Below are positions 7,055 through 12,858 of a stretch of DNA of 16,305 nucleotides, one piece after another. This stretch comes from CAYHZL01 sp964361075. GTDB taxonomy: Bacteria; Bacteroidota; Ignavibacteria; UBA10030; UBA8401. The first letter of the stretch is position 1. The number at the start of each line of letters is the position of its first letter. Both the position numbers and the translations under genes were made by a program. Under the pieces are notes generated by a model. It worked only from the letters and a program-made list of their open reading frames with translations, was not told where the DNA came from and searched no databases. The stretch covers positions 1 through 16,305 of the forward strand of contig CAYHZL010000069.1 of NCBI GenBank assembly GCA_964361075.1, given 5' to 3'.

Positions 7055-7541
7055 GAGCGTATGTCAGGCAATCGCTTTAATATTTTTTTATTAAGGAGGA
7101 AAGTCCGAACTCTATCCCGCGAAATCTCGCAGAGATACCGCGGGACGAGCACGGTGCTGGATAACATCCAGGACGAGTAATCGTACGGAAAGTGTCACAG
7201 AAAATATACCTCCCCTTTTGTTCTTTGAACATTTGGGGGAAGGGTGAAAAGGTGCGGGATGCAAGCAAGCATCCTTAATGTAAGAGCGCACCGCTTCGTC
7301 AGTGATGACGATGGCAGGACAAACCCCACCGAGAGAAAGACCGTGTAAATTTCGCTTTGTTGCCACGCATACAGTGTGGTAACGAGAAGAGATGCTCACT
7401 CAACTCTGCACTTTGCAGAAACGAAATGGGTAGGTCGCTTGAGACATGCAGCAATGCATTGTCCAGATAAATGATTGCCTCTTCTGCTATCAGCTTCATC
7501 GAATAACAGAAAAGACAGAAATCGGCTTATCGGCATACCTC
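7055..7541 (+). ncRNA. rnpB: RNase P RNA (bacterial type A-like)
   Basis: This is the catalytic RNA that removes 5' leaders from tRNA precursors. Conserved blocks occur in order: gaggaaagtccgaact (7096-7111), cacagaaaatatacc (7196-7210), ggtgaaaaggtgcg (7243-7256), taagagcgcacc (7281-7292), ggacaaaccccacc (7317-7330), gggtaggtcgcttgag (7428-7443), agataaatgattgcc (7465-7479) and acagaaatcggcttat (7515-7530). P1 pairs about 7055-7065 with 7532-7541, and P2 pairs ggcaatc (7067-7073) with gattgcc (7473-7479). In P4, aagtccga pairs with tcggctt. The ends are set by P1 and may be off by a few bases. At about 487 nt it is longer than the usual 350-400, partly from an extra hairpin at 7257-7274. A T-rich run (7545-7554) follows. 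Short ORFs in this stretch are spurious. Confidence 0.96.
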
Positions 7542-7600
7542 ACATTTGTTTTTTCGGATGACGCGACAGAATGGAATGAAAGATGCTTTTTTCTTACATA

Positions 7601-7718
7601 GGGCATCTCTAAAAACCTTCAAGGTTTATCTTGACCAAATTTTGTGATGTTAAAATTTTATGGTACATCGCAAGAACAAAAACCTTGAAGGTTTCGTAGC
7701 AAGTTCTTAGAGATGCCC
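7601..7718. mobile_element. Inverted-repeat element with GGGCATCTCTAA ends
   Basis: The 118-bp element has perfect 12-bp ends, gggcatctctaa (7601-7612) and ttagagatgccc (7707-7718). The bases ATA lie directly outside both ends, a possible 3-bp target duplication. It has no coding capacity. It sits between rnpB and recJ and encloses a pair of AAACCTTCAAGGTTT palindromes. A MITE is the likeliest reading, with unknown parent IS. Confidence 0.65.
7613..7694. repeat. REPIN-like pair of AAACCTTCAAGGTTT palindromes
   Basis: aaaccttcaaggttt (7613-7627) and aaaccttgaaggttt (7680-7694) bound an 82-bp unit. Tcttg and caaga just inside extend the pairing. It is the counterpart, in opposite orientation, of the 81-bp unit at 6887-6967, although the interiors do not obviously match. 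Confidence 0.65.
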
Positions 7719-7770
7719 ATAGATACAAAGCCGCGCCTACAACGTGGCACGTATCCTATCGGAGAAGGCA

Positions 7771-9489
7771 TTGACAACAAGAAAAGAATACCGCTGGAAA
7801 ATATCTACACCACCACCGCAAGAAACTGTACAGAAATTATCTGAAGAACTTACCCTTCCTCCGTCACTTATTTCCGTACTCGTAAACCGCGGCATAGATG
7901 ATTTTGAAAAAGCCCGTCACTATTTTCGTCCTTCCGCAGAATTTTTACACGATCCGTTTTTAATGGACGACATGCATAAAGCTGTTGAGCGTTTGCTGAA
8001 CGCTCTGCGCGACAAAGAAAAAATTGTTGTGTACGGCGATTATGATGTTGATGGAACAAACGGTGCAAGCATGTTGTATCTCTATTTCAAAGAGATCGGC
8101 TGTGATGCTTCATACTACATTCCCGATCGTATTAAGGAAGGATACGGCATTTCGCACAACGGCATTGATCGCGCAAAAGAAGTCGGCGCGACATTGCTTG
8201 TTTCCATAGACTGCGGTATTACAGCCGTGGAGCAAGTTGAATACGCACGTTCACTTGGCATCGAAGTTATTATTTGCGATCATCATGAACCGAGTCATGT
8301 CATTCCCGCTGCTGTCGCCGTGCTCGATCCGCTAAAACCAACATGCCACTATCCATTTAAATATTTATGCGGATGTGGTGTTGGCTTTAAATTTATTCAA
8401 GCCATTGCACGAACACTTGGGGATGAAGCTCCTATTTTTAATTATCTAGATTTTGTTGCACTTGCAAGCACCGCTGATATTGTTCCGCTCATTGATGAGA
8501 ATAGAATTCTTGTCAAACTCGGATTGGAATTAATCAACTCCAATCCCCGTCCGGGAATTCTTGCACTTCTTGAAGGTGCCGGTGTAAAAATTGGCACGAT
8601 GAATACCGGACAAGTTGTGTTTATTATTGCGCCGCGTATTAACGCAGTCGGCAGACTTGGCAATGCAATGCGTGCCGTTGAACTTTTAATCACAAAAGAG
8701 TACAGCAGTGCATTAGAATTTGCTCGCGTGCTCGAACAAGAAAATCTCAACCGTAGAAAAATTGATGAAGAAGTTTTTATTCACGCACAAGAACTTGTCG
8801 AAGATTATTTGAAAGCTGATGGCGGCGACAGCGCTATTATCTTGCATCAGGAACAATGGCACCCCGGCGTCATCGGTATTGTTGCATCGCGCATGGTTGA
8901 AAAATATTACCGCCCTGCAATTATGATGACCACAGTTGACGGCGTTGCGAAAGGTTCCGCGCGCAGCATTGCCGGTTTCAATATTCATAGCGCGCTCAAA
9001 CGTGTTGAAGATAAACTCTTGCAATTCGGCGGACATAAATACGCTGCCGGTTTAAGTGTTGATATTGATCGGCTCGATGAATTCAAAGAGGCATTTAATG
9101 CAGTCGTAAAAGAACTGTTGACGGAAGATTTGCTGACTCCGGAAATTGATATTGATGCAGAAATTGATTTAACAGAATTGACACCAAAGTACATTCGTGT
9201 ATTAAAACAATTCGCTCCATTCGGTCCGAAAAATATGCGACCAATGTTTATTGCACGTAATGTTGAAATTGCCAGCACGCCAAAAATTGTCGGCAAAGAC
9301 CATCTTCGGATGAAAATTAAACAAAGTCGTGTTACATTAGACAGTATTGGTTTTAATCTCGGCCATTTGAGAGAACGAATTAAGCCGCACATAAAATCGT
9401 ACGACATTGTATTTTCAGTTGATGAAAACGATTATGCCGGTGTGCAGTTAACACAATTGAAGTTGAAAGATTTACGACCCAGTGATTGA
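7771..9489 (+). CDS. recJ: Single-stranded-DNA-specific exonuclease RecJ
   Basis: RecJ is a 5'-3' exonuclease on single-stranded DNA, used in RecF-type recombination, mismatch repair and base excision repair. The DHH phosphoesterase motifs are present: YGDYDVDGTNGASM (D90, D92, D94), SIDCGI (D147) and CDHHEP (DHH at 170-172). The DHHA1 domain has GSARSIAGFNIHSALKR and QFGGHKYAAG (about 387-430), and a C-terminal OB-like domain follows. I start at TTG 7771 because GGAG (7761-7764) lies six bases upstream and residues TTRKEYRWKI match a normal RecJ N-terminus; this gives 572 aa. An in-frame GTG at 7744 would add nine residues but has no visible Shine-Dalgarno sequence. An inverted-repeat element ends 52 bp upstream. 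Confidence 0.95.
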   Translation: MTTRKEYRWKISTPPPQETVQKLSEELTLPPSLISVLVNRGIDDFEKARHYFRPSAEFLHDPFLMDDMHKAVERLLNALRDKEKIVVYGDYDVDGTNGASMLYLYFKEIGCDASYYIPDRIKEGYGISHNGIDRAKEVGATLLVSIDCGITAVEQVEYARSLGIEVIICDHHEPSHVIPAAVAVLDPLKPTCHYPFKYLCGCGVGFKFIQAIARTLGDEAPIFNYLDFVALASTADIVPLIDENRILVKLGLELINSNPRPGILALLEGAGVKIGTMNTGQVVFIIAPRINAVGRLGNAMRAVELLITKEYSSALEFARVLEQENLNRRKIDEEVFIHAQELVEDYLKADGGDSAIILHQEQWHPGVIGIVASRMVEKYYRPAIMMTTVDGVAKGSARSIAGFNIHSALKRVEDKLLQFGGHKYAAGLSVDIDRLDEFKEAFNAVVKELLTEDLLTPEIDIDAEIDLTELTPKYIRVLKQFAPFGPKNMRPMFIARNVEIASTPKIVGKDHLRMKIKQSRVTLDSIGFNLGHLRERIKPHIKSYDIVFSVDENDYAGVQLTQLKLKDLRPSD

Positions 9490-9667
9490 CACAATAAAAA
9501 TCCTCGCCGCAAACAACGAGGTATTTGTCATGCCAGTCACGCTTTAGCGTGACTGGCATCCAGATTTATAGATTCCGGCTTTCGCCGGAATGACGACGCA
9601 AGTCCCGAAGAGATCACTTTGTGACGTCGGGGTATTAAACCCAATAGAGAATAAAAGATCTTGCGCT
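9490..9667. repeat. Hairpin-rich spacer between recJ and yebC, including a REP-like sequence
   Basis: Four hairpins follow one another here. The first is weak: cctcg/cgagg (about 9502-9521), with no T-run. The second has a perfect 13-bp stem, atgccagtcacgc (9530-9542) with 9547-9559, and loop ttta. The third is attccggc (9572-9579) with gccggaat (9584-9591), followed by gacg: a REP-like 'GATTCCGGC...GCCGGAATGACG' sequence common in many genomes. The fourth is cccga/tcggg (9604-9631) with an inner tcac/gtga. The 13-bp stem could limit read-through from recJ into yebC. No gene is seen. Confidence 0.7.
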
Positions 9668-10417
9668 ATGAGCGGACATAATAAATGGACAAAAATTAAA
9701 CGTTCGAAAGCCGTTAACGATACGCGGCGCGGCAAAATTTTTACTCAGATCATAAAAGAAATTACTATTGCATCAAAACTTTCTGGTGGCGATCCGGCTT
9801 GCAATCCCCGACTGCGTCTTGCTATCGAGAAAGCAAAAGAAAGTAACATGCCGGCGGAAAATATTAAACGAGCAATTCAAAAAGGAACGGGCGAACTTCC
9901 CGGCGTTTCGTACGAAGATGCAACGTACGAAGCGTACGGTCCGAACGGTGTCGCAATTATTATAGCATGTGTAACCGACAACAAAAACAGATGTGTGCAG
10001 GAACTTCGGCACATTCTCGATCGCAATCACGGCAATCTTGGTGCAGCAAATTCTGTTGCATGGATGTTTCACAAAAAAGGAATTATTCATACAACCAAAA
10101 GTTCTCTCTCCGAAGATGATCTTCTTGGAATTGTGTTGGATGCAGGCGCTGATGATTTGATCAGAGACGGCGAAACTTTTGAAGTAACAACTTCGCCCGA
10201 AACTTTTGAAACAGTGAAACGAGCAATGGAAGCAAAAGGTGTTGTACTTGCTTCTGCTGAATTGCAATTGATTCCTGAAACTACGGTTAAAGTTGAAGGA
10301 CACGATGCAGAAAAAATATTGAATCTTATCGAAGCATTAGAAGAGCACGACGATGTGCAGAATGTCTATTCAAACTTTGAAATGGACGAACAAACGATGA
10401 CGAAATTAAGCAGTTAA
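9668..10417 (+). CDS. yebC: YebC/TACO1 family protein, type I
   Basis: YebC proteins were long annotated as transcriptional regulators. Newer work on the family points to ribosome-associated roles in relieving stalling on proline-rich stretches. The 249-aa product has the classic N-terminus MSGHNKWTKIKRSKAVNDTRRGKIFTQI, then GGDPACNPRLRLAIEKAKESNMP, the YEAYGPNGVAI segment and an acidic C-terminus with EHDDVQNVYSNF. The start is ATG at 9668, where homology begins; upstream in-frame sequence is repeat DNA. The YebC-RuvC-RuvA order matches the widely conserved arrangement. The stop codon TAA (10415-10417) is the first part of the 8-bp sequence TAATTTTT that recurs just before ruvC. Confidence 0.95.
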   Translation: MSGHNKWTKIKRSKAVNDTRRGKIFTQIIKEITIASKLSGGDPACNPRLRLAIEKAKESNMPAENIKRAIQKGTGELPGVSYEDATYEAYGPNGVAIIIACVTDNKNRCVQELRHILDRNHGNLGAANSVAWMFHKKGIIHTTKSSLSEDDLLGIVLDAGADDLIRDGETFEVTTSPETFETVKRAMEAKGVVLASAELQLIPETTVKVEGHDAEKILNLIEALEEHDDVQNVYSNFEMDEQTMTKLSS

Positions 10418-10459
10418 TTTTTGTAACTACTCAGCAGTAGATTTTCTCATGAACGATTA

Positions 10460-10522
10460 AACCACATAGAAACATAAGGTCACATTCGCCGCGGCGAATG
10501 TGTTCTATGTCCCTATGTGGTT
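10460..10522. repeat. ACCACATAG inverted repeat around a 22-bp perfect palindrome
   Basis: aaccacatag (10460-10469) pairs with ctatgtggtt (10513-10522). Between them is a perfect 22-bp palindrome (10481-10502) centred on cgccgcggcg. The whole can fold into a long hairpin. It lies inside the 428-bp element, so it was either carried in or inserted later. Confidence 0.75.
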
Positions 10523-10544
10523 CAACAAACGAAATACAACTATT

Positions 10545-10672
10545 CAGAAAAAGTATCTACTCAGTCATGCCATGAGTTTGTCTAATGTTTTGGTGAATGT
10601 TGTAAGTTTTATGATGTCAAAAAGTAACTCATGGCATGACTTTAAAGGTGCGGTGAGTAGTTACCAGAAAAA
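10545..10672. mobile_element. Nested 112-bp MITE-like element with its own 8-bp target duplication
   Basis: The element runs 10553-10664, from gtatctactcag to gtgagtagttac (10653-10664), inverted repeats matching at 10 of 12 positions. CAGAAAAA lies exactly outside both ends (10545-10552 and 10665-10672). Just inside the ends is a 15-bp inverted repeat, gtcatgccatgagtt-like, at about 10564-10578 and 10626-10640. It sits wholly within the 428-bp element, so it inserted after that one. Confidence 0.8.
10564..10640. repeat. ATGCCATGAGT inverted-repeat pair (copy 1)
   Basis: gtcatgccatgagtt (10564-10578) and aactcatggcatgac (10626-10640) are perfect 15-bp inverted repeats 47 bp apart. The same core recurs at 12064-12138. 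The right arm in both copies is followed by an ACTTT-type sequence. Confidence 0.75.
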
Positions 10673-10688
10673 ATTCTATACTATCACG

Positions 10689-10723
10689 TGGCGCCAAGGC
10701 GCCATGATGGCGTACAGCGCCAT
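10689..10723. repeat. GGCGCC hairpin cluster
   Basis: tggcgcc-aa-ggcgcca (10689-10704) and atggcg-tacag-cgccat (10707-10723) are two adjacent short hairpins. They stand out in GC content from the surrounding AT-rich DNA and lie inside the 428-bp element. Confidence 0.6.
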
Positions 10724-10734
10724 AAATTAACATA

Positions 10735-10850
10735 CTGAGCAGCGCGTTCAGTACGCCTGCGGCGAACTTTTTTCAAAGAAAGTAACTCGAAATTTTCAAT
10801 TTTTAACCTCTTGATTTATTTGAGGTTACAACGAGTTACTTAGGAGTTAC
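10735..10850. repeat. Right-end module shared with 16162-16241
   Basis: This stretch starts ctgagcagcgcgttcagtac and ends with the inverted-repeat end gagttacttaggagttac (10833-10850). The same two ends occur in opposite orientation at 16162-16241, where the middle is about 36 bp shorter. Internal pairs are aagtaactcg (10780-10789) with cgagttactt (10832-10841), and taacctc (10804-10810) with gaggtta (10822-10828). Confidence 0.75.
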
Positions 10851-10860
10851 TAATTTTTTT

Positions 10861-11421
10861 ATGATCATACTCGGCATTGACCCCGGCACATTGATTACTG
10901 GCTACGGCATCATCGAGCGAACGCGTTCGTCATTAAAATTAATTGATGTCGGCATTATCAAAAATTCTTCCGAACTTTCAATGCCGCTGCGGTTGAAAAA
11001 AATTTATTCATCGCTCTGCGCCATCATTGAGAAGTGGGCGCCGGACGAATTTGCAATTGAAACTGCATTTTACAGTAAGAACGCGCAATCGGCACTGAAA
11101 ATTGGACAAGCACGCGGCGTCGCAATTCTTGCCGGTGTGAATTACGAAATTCCTGTTTCAGAATATTCGCCGCGCGAAGTGAAGAAAGCTGTCTTCGGCA
11201 ACGGCGCTGCATCAAAAGAACAGATACAGTTTATGATTATGAATGAATTGAAATTGAAAACGAAGCCGCGTTATCTTGATTCTACCGACGCGCTTGCCGT
11301 TGCTGTTTGCCATTCGCGAAGAATTACTGTGCCGCACCGTTCATTCAAAAACTGGAAAACATTTATTGAAGCAAATCCGGAACGCGTAATTGCAAATTCA
11401 AAAGTAAAAAGTATAAAATAA
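10861..11421 (+). CDS. ruvC: Crossover junction endodeoxyribonuclease RuvC
   Basis: RuvC is the dimeric nuclease that cuts Holliday junctions symmetrically after RuvAB branch migration. The 186-aa product has all four catalytic acids: D7 (LGIDPGT), E67 (AIETAF), D140 and D143 (YLDSTDALAVAVCH). A basic tail of about 30 residues follows the usual end. The start is ATG at 10861. The nearest Shine-Dalgarno-like sequence, AGGAG (10842-10846), is 14 bases upstream and lies within the end of an inserted element. Before that insertion, the gene would have followed yebC by 7 bp. ruvA follows after 14 bp; ruvB is not in the window. Confidence 0.96.
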   Translation: MIILGIDPGTLITGYGIIERTRSSLKLIDVGIIKNSSELSMPLRLKKIYSSLCAIIEKWAPDEFAIETAFYSKNAQSALKIGQARGVAILAGVNYEIPVSEYSPREVKKAVFGNGAASKEQIQFMIMNELKLKTKPRYLDSTDALAVAVCHSRRITVPHRSFKNWKTFIEANPERVIANSKVKSIK

Positions 11422-11435
11422 CAATTTCCACTTTT

Positions 11436-12041
11436 ATGATTACACATCTCAAAGGAATATTGCATCACAAATCGCCGACAGAAATTGTTGTTGATGTACA
11501 CGGTGTTGGATACATAGTCAGTATTCCTCTTTCAACTTTTGAAACGCTGCCTGAAGTGAATGCACCGCTCATGCTGCTCACACATTTTATTGTTCGCGAA
11601 GATGTGCAACAATTGTACGGTTTTGCTACTGAAGCAGAGCGCGATATTTTTCGATTACTGATTTCTGTTTCCGGCATCGGTCCGAAAATTGCGCAAACGA
11701 TTTTATCAGGCATCCGCCCTGCTGATCTTCAACACTATGTTGCGCACGGAAATGTTGCAGCGCTGACATCTATTCCGGGCGTCGGGAAAAAAACTGCCGA
11801 ACGTTTAATTGTTGAATTACGTGATAAGATTGCAAAGCTTTCTTCAACTTCCGCAATGTCAAAAGAAACGGCATTTGCTTCCACAAACATTCGTGCTGAA
11901 GCGCTTGCTGCACTTGTATTGCTCGGTTACAATCGAGAGAGAGCCGAACAGGCGTTGCGTGCGGTACTGAACGAAGCAAACGGAAAAGAACTTTCAATCG
12001 AAGAATTATTAAAACGTGCTTTACAAACGGCAGGTAAATAA
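11436..12041 (+). CDS. ruvA: Holliday junction branch migration protein RuvA
   Basis: RuvA binds four-way junctions as a tetramer and loads the RuvB helicase. The 201-aa product has the three RuvA domains: an N-terminal OB fold (1-65, with the family-typical VHGVGYIVSIPLST), two helix-hairpin-helix motifs (LISVSGIGPKIAQTIL about 75-90, and SIPGVGKKTAERLIVEL about 112-128), and a flexible link to a C-terminal UBA-like RuvB-binding domain (about 150-200, with EALAALVLLGYNRERAEQAL). The start is ATG at 11436, 14 bp after ruvC. Its stop TAA (12039-12041) ends the 8-mer GTAAATAA, which recurs at 12144-12151. Confidence 0.96.
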   Translation: MITHLKGILHHKSPTEIVVDVHGVGYIVSIPLSTFETLPEVNAPLMLLTHFIVREDVQQLYGFATEAERDIFRLLISVSGIGPKIAQTILSGIRPADLQHYVAHGNVAALTSIPGVGKKTAERLIVELRDKIAKLSSTSAMSKETAFASTNIRAEALAALVLLGYNRERAEQALRAVLNEANGKELSIEELLKRALQTAGK

Positions 12042-12151
12042 TCGTCCCTTATCAAATGCGAGCGATGCCATGAGTGTAATACAATGATTCAGAAATAATT
12101 CAAATTTTCACGTTCTTGATAAACAAACTCATGGCATCACTTTGTAAATAA
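12034..12151. repeat. ATGCCATGAGT inverted-repeat pair (copy 2) between flanking GTAAATAA repeats
   Basis: gatgccatgagt (12064-12075) and actcatggcatc (12127-12138) form a perfect 12-bp inverted repeat sharing its core with 10564-10640. The 8-mer GTAAATAA flanks the stretch at 12034-12041 and 12144-12151, possibly a target duplication around a 102-bp insert. Unlike the GTAACTACTCAG elements, the presumed insert ends (tcgtccc and catcacttt) are not inverted repeats, so this is less secure. Confidence 0.55.
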
Positions 12152-12175
12152 GACTTTTTAAGGTTCAACTAAATA

Positions 12176-12616
12176 ATGGATGATTCAATACAATTGATAG
12201 AACAAGAACTTGCATTCATTAACGACATGCGCGCTGATTTAATTTTTCCGCCGCCATGTTTTGTAGAGATGCAGGCAAAATTTCTATACTACGAATCGCG
12301 CACCATGCTGAAAGTTTCATTTCCTGTTACTAACAACATTGTCAACCCAATCGGCACAATGCAAGGCGGATATATTTCGGCAGCATTCGACAATGTGTTC
12401 GGACCATTAAGCTATCTCGCCGCCCGCTCTACATGCGCAACCATTGATCTGCACACGCATTTTCTTCGCGGAATAAAATCCGGCGACACACTGACAATAA
12501 CTGCAAAAGTTATTTCACGCGGTTCGCAAATACTACACATGTCGGGTGAAGCGATGAATGCAAACGGAAAACTTATTGCAACAGCAACATCAAATGTCAT
12601 GATTTTTAAATTATAA
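12176..12616 (+). CDS. PaaI/YdiI-like hotdog-fold thioesterase
   Basis: Hotdog thioesterases of this type hydrolyse acyl- or aryl-CoA thioesters; the substrate here is unknown. The 146-aa product has the family's central stretch NPIGTMQGGYISAAFDN (57-73), with the conserved acidic residue as D72. It then has TIDLHTHFLRGIKSGDTLTITAKV (about 88-111) and the closing strand LIATATSNVMIF. PaaI-type enzymes usually read HGG where this protein has Q63-G64-G65. No strong Shine-Dalgarno sequence precedes ATG 12176 (AAGG is about 13 bases upstream). It probably belonged to a run with ruvA before it and the second yebC after it. Confidence 0.9.
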   Translation: MDDSIQLIEQELAFINDMRADLIFPPPCFVEMQAKFLYYESRTMLKVSFPVTNNIVNPIGTMQGGYISAAFDNVFGPLSYLAARSTCATIDLHTHFLRGIKSGDTLTITAKVISRGSQILHMSGEAMNANGKLIATATSNVMIFKL

Positions 12617-12621
12617 TGAAA

Positions 12622-12851
12622 ACATAAAGGTAACTACTCAGCGGTTAGAAAAAATAGAACACTGATGACACGGATTCGACTGATACACACTGATACATTG
12701 GACTACTTTTGAATTTCGGTAAAAAGCCGCAGTTCAAAAGGAAACTATGTACGAATGATAAAAAGAAAATCTAATCCGTTTAAACCCGTCTAATCCGTGT
12801 CATCCGTGTTCTATTAGTAAGTCAGCATCTGCTGAGCAGTTACACATAAAG
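12622..12851. mobile_element. 214-bp MITE-like element with 8-bp target duplication, between the thioesterase and second yebC
   Basis: The element runs 12630-12843, from gtaactactcagc to gctgagcagttac, 13-bp inverted repeats with one mismatch. ACATAAAG lies exactly outside both ends (12622-12629 and 12844-12851). No gene is present. The interior holds a 23-bp inverted repeat (12654-12676 with 12792-12814, one mismatch) of the GGATGACACGG type. The right duplication copy plus the next bases forms AAGGA, which serves as Shine-Dalgarno sequence for the following gene. Confidence 0.83.
12654..12814. repeat. GGATGACACGG-type inverted and short-period repeat
   Basis: The arms 12654-12676 and 12792-12814 pair over 23 bp with one mismatch. 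Between them are degenerate copies of short motifs such as tgatacacactgat, taatccgttt and taatccgtgtcatccgtg, plus an inner hairpin cttttgaa (12706-12713) with ttcaaaag (12733-12740). From general knowledge, similar GGATGACACGGAT repeats recur in many FCB-group and other genomes. Confidence 0.7.
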
Positions 12852-12858
12852 GAACATT

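Larger units (their letters stand above)
10415..10858. mobile_element. 428-bp MITE-like composite with 8-bp target duplication, between yebC and ruvC
   Basis: The element runs 10423-10850. Its ends are gtaactactcag and, read inward from the other side, gtaactcctaag, matching at 10 of 12 positions. The 8-mer TAATTTTT lies exactly outside both ends (10415-10422 and 10851-10858). No transposase is encoded; the one 76-codon ORF inside (10500-10730) is assembled from repeats. GTAA ends with 8-bp duplications fit the IS66 family. Inside are the CATAG palindromic repeat (10460-10522), a nested element with its own target duplication (10545-10672), GGCGCC-rich hairpins (10689-10723) and a segment (10735-10850) shared with 16162-16241. 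Confidence 0.8.

Noticed and set aside
7077..7499. Several minus-strand ORFs of 63-95 codons
   Set aside because: They lie within the RNase P RNA, whose conserved blocks and helices explain the sequence.
9530..9591. CRISPR-like array in the recJ-yebC spacer
   Set aside because: The hairpins differ from one another and there are no regularly spaced direct repeats or cas genes.
9493..9656. AATAAAA direct repeat flanking the hairpins between recJ and yebC (9493-9499 and 9650-9656)
   Set aside because: Only 7 bp, AT-only, and not placed at the edges of any inverted repeat, so chance is a good explanation.
10500..10730. 76-codon ORF on the plus strand between yebC and ruvC
   Set aside because: It is assembled from parts of three repeat elements, has no Shine-Dalgarno sequence and resembles no protein family.
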